NCBI GenBank assembly: GCA_023392205.1
Contig: JAEVZN010000050.1
Span: 1 to 6,313 of the forward strand
Direction of reading: 5' to 3'
DNA from: Pseudomonadota bacterium
GTDB lineage: Bacteria; Pseudomonadota; Alphaproteobacteria; Rhizobiales; Xanthobacteraceae
Length of the DNA stretch: 6,313 nt
The notes below the pieces were generated by a model. That model saw only the letters and a list, made by a program, of their open reading frames with translations. It was not told the origin of the DNA and did not search any database. Of this stretch, positions 1 through 5,319 are shown piece by piece; position 1 is the stretch's first letter, and every line of letters starts with the position of its first letter. The position numbers and the translations under genes are program-made.

Positions 1-185
1 AAAATGCGATGAGGCCGTGTGGTCACATAGGCGAGCGCCGTTTCGAACAGGAGGTCGGTGCGAAGCAAGGTGCGATCAAGATCGATCAGCAGCGGAACCG
101 GTGCCGCCTGCTTCGGAACAGACGCGCCCTCGCTCTCAATGTCATTTGAGATGACGGCCGCCGTTGCTCTCAATCCCTTGCTCAT
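1..185 (-). CDS. N-terminal part of HAD domain-UbiA prenyltransferase-type protein (cut by window edge)
   Basis: This minus-strand reading frame begins at an ATG at 185-183 and runs off the left edge after 61 codons, so only the N-terminus is visible. A good Shine-Dalgarno-like GGGGTGAG lies a few bases upstream of the ATG. After a polar lead of about 30 residues comes PLLIDLDRTLLRTDLLFETA, residues 31-50. This is the hydrophobic strand and motif I of the HAD phosphatase superfamily (DxDx[T/V], Asp35 and Asp37). The context RTDLLFETALAY is the form I associate with bacterial proteins in which an N-terminal HAD domain precedes a membrane-bound UbiA prenyltransferase domain, some of which make polyprenyl-phosphate sugars. 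The UbiA part is not in the window, so that half of the call is inference. Motif I has Arg where Gly is usual (DLDRT for DLDGT), which the general HAD signature allows. It lies downstream of the glycosyltransferase gene on the same strand, across a 243-bp gap that could hold its own promoter. A stand-alone HAD hydrolase is the main alternative. Confidence 0.72.
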   Translation of the reverse strand, partial: MSKGLRATAAVISNDIESEGASVPKQAAPVPLLIDLDRTLLRTDLLFETALAYVTTRPHRI

Positions 186-428
186 ACGACACTCACCCCG
201 AATGCAACGATCTGCATTGTGTGAAAATATGCTGGCTCATATCAGTGCGGACTAGTTGCGGGGGCAACGGAATATTAGTCTTAATCTTAACGTGCGCGCG
301 CGCGAAATGGCGACCTGCAAAACGGGCAGGCGTCGGCTGGCGTCGGATATCACAAGCATTTGACACCGGCGTGAATGCAATGTTCCGGTGGCATGTCCGA
401 GACAATAGCGAATCTCGGACCCGTAATG
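186..428. other. Intergenic gap between glycosyltransferase gene and HAD-UbiA gene
   Basis: No convincing gene is present. An open frame of 79 codons on the minus strand begins with GTG overlapping the stop of the upstream gene, but its product is rich in Arg, Cys, His and Ser with no recognisable pattern, so I leave it out. The gap holds two stem-loops (364-420), an 11-base alternating GC run at 294-304, a direct repeat GGCGTCGG at 329-336 and 339-346, and a small stem GTTGC/GCAAC at 255-268. A weak sigma70-like promoter for the leftward HAD-UbiA gene can be drawn: TTGCCC (267-262) and TGATAT (244-239) on the minus strand, spaced 17 bp. The match is poor, so this is only a candidate. Confidence 0.5.
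364..420 (-). terminator. Two tandem stem-loops just after the glycosyltransferase stop; possible transcript end
   Basis: Eight bases beyond the stop codon at 431-429, reading leftward, is a perfect 8-bp inverted repeat, GTCCGAGA at 395-402 and TCTCGGAC at 413-420, with a 10-base loop. Next to it is a 6-bp inverted repeat, CACCGG at 364-369 and CCGGTG at 385-390, with a 15-base loop. No T-run follows either stem on the minus strand, so this is not a canonical intrinsic terminator. It may instead protect a transcript 3' end, mark a Rho-dependent stop or be a processing site. The position directly after a gene end is the main support. Confidence 0.35.
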
Positions 429-1268
429 TCACCGGGACCGCGCCACAACGCGCGCGAATCTGGCGATGCCGATGCTATAGCGCCCGGCCAGCCGCTGTGG
501 ATCGCGCAGCATGCGATAGAGCCACTCGCATCGCAGACTGCGCATCCATCCAGGAGCGCGCACCTGATGCCCGGAAAGAAAATCGAACAAGGCCCCGACC
601 GCGAAGATCAACGGCACATCCAGCTTCGCCCTGTTGTCAAGAATCCATTGTTCCTGAAGCGGGTTTCCGAGAGCGACCAGAAGGATATCCGGGCTGGCTG
701 CATTGATCGCGCCGATGGTGGCAGCCTCGTCCTTCCACATTGAATATCCGTCTGTGGTACCGGCGACATTGACGGTGGGTATCTCTCGCAAGGCGTTTGC
801 CGCCGCGGTGACCGAGGCCGGTTTGGCACCGAGAAGATAGACCGCCGTGTTCCGGGGCATAGAGTTCAGCAGACGCGGGATAAAGTCGGTGCCGTTCAAA
901 TTCTCCCGAAAGGTCCTGCCGTACAGAATACGCGATGCGGTGTCGATGGCGATTCCGTCGGGAAGAACGATGATGCCCGGCGCGCGCATCTTGTCCTTTA
1001 GATTCTGGCACTGAACCACAAAATGCGCATTCGCGAAAAATATACAGGTCTGGAGGCCAGCACCGGCGCGCTTGCACAGGAGACGGCGCATCACGTCGAA
1101 GGTGGCATCAGTGATGCACATATCGCCGATCATGCGTGCTGCACGATATCCCTGGCCCGTCGGGCCGGACCCCTGGCGCAATCCGAGAGGGCCATCTGAA
1201 GCGATTGCCATTTGCGAGGGATCCTGAAGACGTCGATCCGACGTCGGGCTATGCGATTGCAGCGTCAT
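429..1268 (-). CDS. WecG/TagA/CpsF-family glycosyltransferase
   Basis: Members of this family (GT26) transfer a sugar, classically ManNAc or ManNAcA, from a UDP-sugar to a polyprenyl-diphosphate-linked acceptor on the cytoplasmic face of the inner membrane. From the ATG at 1268 the protein has 279 residues. The order of motifs is that of the family: NAHFVV (80-85); VLPDGIAI (101-108), whose Asp104 matches the proposed catalytic base of TagA; GTDFIPRLL (126-134); VYLLGAKP (143-150); DILLVALGNPLQEQW (194-208) with Gln205; VGALFDFLSG (224-233); then the Arg-rich C-terminal segment RAPGWMRSLRCEWLYR (237-252) used for membrane attachment. I chose the ATG at 1268 because it forms an ATGA junction with the stop of the upstream gene. 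A longer frame would start at 1367 inside that gene, and the conserved core begins only near residue 46 (ATG at 1133). The Shine-Dalgarno before 1268 is weak, so coupled translation is plausible. The TPN-type motif of Gram-positive TagA reads FAN here (78-80). The sugar and acceptor cannot be told. Confidence 0.93.
   Translation of the reverse strand: MTLQSHSPTSDRRLQDPSQMAIASDGPLGLRQGSGPTGQGYRAARMIGDMCITDATFDVMRRLLCKRAGAGLQTCIFFANAHFVVQCQNLKDKMRAPGIIVLPDGIAIDTASRILYGRTFRENLNGTDFIPRLLNSMPRNTAVYLLGAKPASVTAAANALREIPTVNVAGTTDGYSMWKDEAATIGAINAASPDILLVALGNPLQEQWILDNRAKLDVPLIFAVGALFDFLSGHQVRAPGWMRSLRCEWLYRMLRDPQRLAGRYSIGIARFARVVARSR
1265..1268 (-). promoter_or_regulatory. ATGA stop-start overlap (translational coupling)
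   Basis: On the minus strand the TGA stop of the membrane-protein gene (1267-1265) shares bases with the ATG of the glycosyltransferase gene (1268-1266). No strong Shine-Dalgarno sequence precedes that ATG; the upstream bases are pyrimidine-rich. Re-initiation by ribosomes that finish the upstream gene is the simple reading. It supports one mRNA for both and fixes the preferred start of the second gene. Confidence 0.7.
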
Positions 1269-3001
1269 GGATGGGTGACCGAAGGATTCGCGACCGGCCA
1301 ATTGGCCAGGCGCCGTCTGGTGCTGGAATGCTGGCTTGTCGTACGGCCCGAGGCTGCCAAGACACACAGGTGTTGCGTGCGGAATACAGCGTCGGTATCG
1401 GCCTTGGTGCAGTCGCAGATGATATATTGTATGTCATGGCGCCGGGCATAATCCCGCATGGCGGCAACGGAATGCAACGCCGTCGTCTCAGCGATGCGCT
1501 GTCGCCATTCAGGCAGATACGAGGGGGACCACATAGCGGCCGCCCCGCGTTTGAAGTCAACCCAACTCGACCGCTTTGAATAATATTCGAACGTCTCCGA
1601 CCCTGCGCCCTTGGCCGGATCGGCGTTAACTTTTTCATCGTTTGGGTCGACGACCGGCAGTAGAAAGGCGGCGTTCACATCTGTGTTGACGTTGGCCCAT
1701 AAGGCGACGGTGCGCCATTCCCCGATCGCTGCGTTGAGTTGCCTGTTTTCGGCCATCGCCGACCAGCCGATAAATCCTGTGTAAAGCAACACGACCGCTG
1801 CCGCGGCCCGCCGGATCCAGAAGTTCTCGAATTTCAGTCCGCCGGCAAAAGGTCTGACAATGAGGCCGATCAATGCGATCGGCAGAAACGATTTCGGCAG
1901 GCACATGACGGTTGCAAGCACGGGTCCAAAGAGAAGGCGGTCCGTCGCGCTTTCGGAAGTGAGCCATCGGGTTGCGAGGCAGATCAGGCCGAGCGTCGCA
2001 AGCAATTGTATGTTTGTCGACGAACGCAGCAGGTGCAGATTCAGGAGAAGGCGCGAGTCCGTCAGGCTGGGGATGATAATGCCTATCACGTAGACGAAGC
2101 AGAATGAGAGAAGGGCCAGCTGGAATTTGCGGCCTTCATCGCCCGAATATTGAAAGGACAGAAATCCGAGAGTTGTAATCAGGGCAAGTGCCGCATTGGC
2201 GCGCAGACCATTGGCATCCCAGAAAAAATGCTGCGGATAATAGTATCTGAGAAAATCGACATACGCAGTTTCGCTGCCCTGAATGGCGTCGGGGTTGCGA
2301 AGAACCATCATGAGGACGGGCGCCGCCAGCAGCAGGAAAACCAGCGATCCAAGTGAGAGGCGTAAAAATTCCTTGCGGGACGACAGGTGCGCGCGCAGCC
2401 TGTAGATCAGGAATGCGACAATCGGGAACATGTTCCAGAATGCGATGAAGGCGTTGATGAAAAAGACCAGTCCATTGACCGCAACGGCATAATGCAGCTG
2501 GGCGCGAACGCAAAAATAGACAACAAGCAGGGTCAGGCCATTCGCAATCTCGCTGTGAGTGAAATAATTGTAGAACAGGCCGCCGTCCCCTGCGGAAGAA
2601 AAACCGCGCATCATCGTTGCGGCGGCGAGCAGGACAGAAAAGATCAGCCGTTCCGTCAGGCTCGTTATCCCGAGCAAGGATGCAGCTAACAGGAAGCCGA
2701 TGAAGCAAAGAAAGCGGCTCGCAAAGTGTAGAATCGCGAACGTGATTGCAGGATCGAGGTCATTGGCGGTGCCTCTGAACAACAGCCAGAAGCCGGAGGC
2801 AAAGTGCCGTAGCGATTGATTGAAGGCGTCGTCATGAAATTGCGGCAGATCATAAAGCTCCGCCATGATGCCCAGATGAAAGATGTTGTTGCTGACGCCG
2901 AAGACAAATCCCGTGAGAACGAGGGACAGCGTCGTGCCTGCCAAAGCGGCCAAGATGAGTCCGAGCGCATTGAAGCGAGTGCTGGTGTTCAAAGCAGGCA
3001 T
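1265..3001 (-). CDS. Multi-spanning inner-membrane protein, GT-C-like, in polysaccharide locus
   Basis: This is a long hydrophobic protein of 578 residues from the ATG at 3001; a GTG directly before it at 3004 would give 579. Numbering below follows the 579-residue form. About ten or eleven membrane segments are visible, at roughly 11-36, 88-112, 118-132, 152-168, 174-202, 215-235, 268-284, 296-313, 330-346, 355-384 and 398-415. A large soluble domain of about 160 residues follows. The first loop reads GVSNNIFHLGIMAELYDLPQ then HDDAF (36-61), an acidic, polar periplasm-side loop. This, LHLLRSS (323-329) and a C-terminal YYSKRSSWVDFK followed by EWRQRI (474-504) resemble uncharacterised bacterial membrane proteins of the DUF6798 or GT-C glycosyltransferase kind; this is recalled resemblance, not a search result. 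Function is therefore unproven: a lipid-linked sugar transferase, polymerase-like protein or other envelope glycan enzyme are all possible. The last 30 or so residues are rich in Ser, Arg and Thr and look non-conserved. Its stop overlaps the start of the WecG-type gene (ATGA), indicating an operon. Confidence 0.85.
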   Translation of the reverse strand: MPALNTSTRFNALGLILAALAGTTLSLVLTGFVFGVSNNIFHLGIMAELYDLPQFHDDAFNQSLRHFASGFWLLFRGTANDLDPAITFAILHFASRFLCFIGFLLAASLLGITSLTERLIFSVLLAAATMMRGFSSAGDGGLFYNYFTHSEIANGLTLLVVYFCVRAQLHYAVAVNGLVFFINAFIAFWNMFPIVAFLIYRLRAHLSSRKEFLRLSLGSLVFLLLAAPVLMMVLRNPDAIQGSETAYVDFLRYYYPQHFFWDANGLRANAALALITTLGFLSFQYSGDEGRKFQLALLSFCFVYVIGIIIPSLTDSRLLLNLHLLRSSTNIQLLATLGLICLATRWLTSESATDRLLFGPVLATVMCLPKSFLPIALIGLIVRPFAGGLKFENFWIRRAAAAVVLLYTGFIGWSAMAENRQLNAAIGEWRTVALWANVNTDVNAAFLLPVVDPNDEKVNADPAKGAGSETFEYYSKRSSWVDFKRGAAAMWSPSYLPEWRQRIAETTALHSVAAMRDYARRHDIQYIICDCTKADTDAVFRTQHLCVLAASGRTTSQHSSTRRRLANWPVANPSVTHP

Positions 3002-3109
3002 CACTCTTCACTAGTCGGCCGCTCACTGGCGAGGGCGTCCGGATTGGGGCAGGGTCGACGTCTCGAGCTGAGACCCGGAACGACACGCCGGGCCTGACCC
3101 TGCAAGTTT

Positions 3110-3130
3110 AGTTCCGTTATTAACGGAACT
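3110..3130. promoter_or_regulatory. 21-bp perfect palindrome, candidate operator
   Basis: The arms AGTTCCGTTA (3110-3119) and TAACGGAACT (3121-3130) are exact reverse complements around a single central T. Such symmetry in a divergent intergenic region suggests a binding site for a dimeric repressor or activator, about 110 bp upstream of the leftward membrane-protein gene and about 390 bp upstream of the co-polymerase gene. A run of five T at 3135-3139 follows on the plus strand, so a short hairpin (7-bp stem AGTTCCG/CGGAACT with 7-base loop) acting as an intrinsic terminator of a rightward transcript is the alternative. No rightward gene upstream would need one, so I favour an operator. The regulator is unknown. 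Confidence 0.5.
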
Positions 3131-3273
3131 GCAGTTTTTCATGATGGGTGTCCTGCCGCGGCAGCTGTTTTGGCGGCACGTGGTTAAGGCGCTGGTTGTC
3201 CTCGGTGACAGTGGCGAACGTCGCTTTTTCCGGACGATCACAGGAGTGTGAAAGTGAGAGGACGCGCCGCCTG

Positions 3274-3299
3274 TCCGACAAAAGTCGTAGTCTGTCGGA
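3274..3299. repeat. Inverted repeat TCCGACA / TGTCGGA in intergenic region
   Basis: A 7-bp arm TCCGACA (3274-3280) is matched by TGTCGGA (3293-3299) with 12 bases between. The left arm sits inside TGTCCGACA, itself nearly symmetric. It may be a second regulator site or a leader stem-loop; the length is short enough that chance remains possible. Confidence 0.3.
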
Positions 3300-3494
3300 G
3301 GCTGGGGTCGGATTTGGGCAGGAATTGCCCCTAGCTGTGTAAGAACCGGGCATTTCCGGAAGAGTCCGGATCGGTGCCGCGACAAAGCGGGAGCCGCTCT
3401 GGGATTAAGGTTATCGGCGATACGCGCTTCACAATCGGCCCGAACCGCGCGCTATTGGGCAGGAGCAGCTTCCAGTTTTCTTCGCAACAAGTGC

Positions 3495-3500
3495 TAAAAT
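3495..3500 (+). promoter_or_regulatory. Possible -10 element for the export genes
   Basis: TAAAAT at 3495-3500 is the best -10-like hexamer ahead of the rightward operon, in an AT-rich pocket within otherwise GC-rich DNA. A matching -35 box at 16-18 bp is not evident (the region at 3470-3479 reads roughly TTCCAGTTTT). If it is used, transcription would begin near 3507, leaving only about 11 bases before the ATG at 3518 but about 35 before the in-frame ATG at 3542. Confidence 0.25.
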
Positions 3501-3517
3501 AGTGTAAATGTGCAGAA

Positions 3518-5314
3518 ATGTTCGATCCTCAGTCGGCGGACATGTCAAAGTGTAAACGAGTGGGTGTCGGGCAGCGCATGTTGGACCGTAAGAGAAAGAA
3601 GACGTGGTCGCTCGAGGATAATGTAGACACCTGGACCCAATTCGGCAGCGAAGCGCCGGATATAGTCCGCTTTATTATTGGTGGCCTTCTTCGCCGTAAA
3701 AAGCTCATTGTTTTTTGCAGCTTTGTTTTCCTGCTGCTCGGGCTGGCCTTCGGCTTGCTGAAACAGCCGACTTATACGGCATCGTCCCAACTGCTCGTCT
3801 TCACGAAGGAACTGCAGCCCGGTTCGGATGCGGTGCTGACGCTCGGCCGGACCGATACCTCGCTGGTGCAGAACCAGGTCGAAGTGCTCCAGTCACGCAA
3901 CGTGCTGCTGAAGGTCATTGAGGCGCTCAAGCTCCGCGAGACCGGAGACTTTTCTCCGCGGCCTCCTGGGATCGGCCAGATCGCGCGGGAATGGCTGGCC
4001 GGACCGGCGAAAACGCCTGCCGCTGTTAACGAAGACACCATCGTGATGGGCCAGGTGCTTGAATGGATGAGGCGTAATCTCTCCGTTCACCGCTCCGGAA
4101 CAAGCCATACGATCATGGTGAATTTCAAGGATTCCGATCCCACGACAGCCGCGCGCATCGTGAACGAAATCGTGCAGGTCTATTTGCGGGACCGCGGCGG
4201 CACGCTGGACCCGGACGCTGCGGACAATCCATGGCTGCGCGAGCGTTTGATCGGACTAGGTCCGAACGCAACGGTGATATCCGAAGCCGAGCCGCCGATC
4301 CGGCCGGACGGGCCGAGGCTTATTGTCCTGCTGATCGGAAGCATTCTTGCCGGCGGCTTTGTCGGCTGCCTTGTGGCGCTCGCGATCGAAGCCTCGGATC
4401 GAAAAATCCGGACATCCGATCAGGTCGAAGACATTTGCGGGGCAGAATGTCTCGGTATCGTTCCCGAGTTCCGGCGAGGTCGGTCGGCACGGAAATCGGC
4501 GCGGGCAAGCCAGGAACCGCCGGGTTCGGAGGCCCTCTCCTTTGTGCTGAACGCGCCATCATATTCCGATGCGTCGCAGACCTTCCGCCGCATCCGCGCC
4601 TCGCTGCTGGAGCGAAACGACACGCTGGTACTCGGTATAACGTCGACGCTTGCCGGAGAAGGCGTCACGACAATGTCCTCCAATTTGGCGCATTTCCTGG
4701 CCAAGGCCGGCAGCAAGGTGCTGCTCATCGATGCCGATTTCCAGAGATGTGCGTTGTCGCGCGTGTATGCGTCCGGTCCGCGTCTGGGCCTGAGCGATCT
4801 GATCACGGACAAGATCCTGCTCCAGCAGGCCGTTCTGACGACCAATGTCGAAAATCTTCATTTCCTGCCCGTCGGACAATCGTCCGCACGCGAAATGGAT
4901 CTGAACTGGAACGCGCATATCGACTCGATGCTGCAGTCCACGCGCTCGGCCTATGACGCGATCATCATCGACCTTCCGCCCATTTCGGTCGGCGCGGAGC
5001 TCAGGGTTGCTGTCAAATCCATCGACGCCTTGCTTCTGGTGGTGAGGTGGGGGGTGACCGAAGCGAATGCCATCAAAGCCGGGCTCCGGCTATTGGGCAG
5101 GGGCAGAATGAAGCTGGCCGGCGTCGTCATGAACCGGGTCAGTTCTGCCAGGTTGCGTATTTACGGAGACCGGCGGTTCCTGTCCGATGCGGTGGCCTCA
5201 GGAGCGGATAGAAGCGGCGGGTATGCCGCTGGCCGCACGGCCGTTCGTGCCGCGCCGCCTCGACAAAGCGTTGCCGGTTTGGACAATCCGGGTTCTGCAG
5301 TCGAGAGACGGTAG
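3518..5314 (+). CDS. Wzc/ExoP-like polysaccharide co-polymerase with degenerate BY-kinase domain
   Basis: Proteins of this type (PCP-2a) sit in the inner membrane, set polysaccharide chain length and dock on the outer-membrane exporter. Their cytoplasmic tyrosine-kinase-like ATPase controls assembly. Here, of 598 residues: a polar N-terminus; a Wzz-type region (about 46-140) with membrane segment 1 at 62-82; a periplasmic part 83-266; the Pro-rich motif EPPIRPDGPR (258-267); membrane segment 2 at 267-290; then a P-loop domain. Walker A reads LAGEGVTT (378-385), with Val383 where the nucleotide-binding Lys belongs. Walker A' VLLIDAD (401-407) and Walker B AIIIDLPP (481-488) are kept. The EX2RX2R motif reads QTFRRIR (354-360). 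The tail has only isolated tyrosines (549, 569). The periplasmic part is about 185 residues and lacks the usual long coiled coil; YLRDRGG (222-228) leads almost directly to ATVISEAEPP (251-260). ATGs at 3542 and 3578 are alternative starts; none has a strong ribosome site. The export gene follows 5 bp later, so the two are surely co-transcribed. Confidence 0.92.
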   Translation: MFDPQSADMSKCKRVGVGQRMLDRKRKKTWSLEDNVDTWTQFGSEAPDIVRFIIGGLLRRKKLIVFCSFVFLLLGLAFGLLKQPTYTASSQLLVFTKELQPGSDAVLTLGRTDTSLVQNQVEVLQSRNVLLKVIEALKLRETGDFSPRPPGIGQIAREWLAGPAKTPAAVNEDTIVMGQVLEWMRRNLSVHRSGTSHTIMVNFKDSDPTTAARIVNEIVQVYLRDRGGTLDPDAADNPWLRERLIGLGPNATVISEAEPPIRPDGPRLIVLLIGSILAGGFVGCLVALAIEASDRKIRTSDQVEDICGAECLGIVPEFRRGRSARKSARASQEPPGSEALSFVLNAPSYSDASQTFRRIRASLLERNDTLVLGITSTLAGEGVTTMSSNLAHFLAKAGSKVLLIDADFQRCALSRVYASGPRLGLSDLITDKILLQQAVLTTNVENLHFLPVGQSSAREMDLNWNAHIDSMLQSTRSAYDAIIIDLPPISVGAELRVAVKSIDALLLVVRWGVTEANAIKAGLRLLGRGRMKLAGVVMNRVSSARLRIYGDRRFLSDAVASGADRSGGYAAGRTAVRAAPPRQSVAGLDNPGSAVERR

Positions 5315-5319
5315 AGAAC

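Larger units (their letters stand above)
3005..3517. other. Divergent intergenic region, probable promoter and control region
   Basis: These 513 bp separate the leftward membrane-protein gene from the rightward export genes. Several open frames cross it, but none has a recognisable protein pattern or a good ribosome site, so I see no gene. It contains a strong 21-bp palindrome (3110-3130) and weaker inverted repeats at 3060-3074 (GTCTC/GAGAC), 3074-3092 (CCCGG/CCGGG), 3274-3299 (TCCGACA/TGTCGGA) and 3316-3330 (GGGCA/TGCCC), plus two copies of TCCGGA at 3355-3360 and 3365-3370. A TAAAAT at 3495-3500 is the best -10-like element for the rightward genes, but it has no clear -35 box. I checked for a sigma54 -24/-12 element and found none with correct spacing. 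Confidence 0.6.

Noticed and set aside
294..304. Alternating GC run of 11 bases, possible Z-DNA-forming element
   Set aside because: It is short and expected now and then in GC-rich DNA; nothing around it gives it a role.
193..432. 79-codon minus-strand frame starting with GTG that overlaps the glycosyltransferase stop
   Set aside because: The GTGA overlap is suggestive, but the product is a Cys/Arg/His/Ser-rich mix with no recognisable pattern, and two stem-loops lie within its first 70 bases.
1269..1367. Longer form of the glycosyltransferase starting at 1367
   Set aside because: It would overlap the membrane-protein gene by about 100 bp and adds non-conserved sequence; the ATGA junction at 1268 is the better start.
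3311..3330. Possible sigma54 -24/-12 promoter around GGGCAGGAATTGCC
   Set aside because: The GG-to-GC spacing is 8 bases, where 10 is required.
3023..3385. 120-codon minus-strand and 64-77-codon frames on both strands in the divergent intergenic region
   Set aside because: The products are rich in Arg, Ser and Pro with no domain pattern; they overlap each other on both strands and the region is full of inverted repeats.
4231..4956. 241-codon plus-strand frame inside the co-polymerase gene
   Set aside because: It is an Arg/Ala/Gly-rich shadow of the clear P-loop protein in the other frame, typical of GC-rich DNA.
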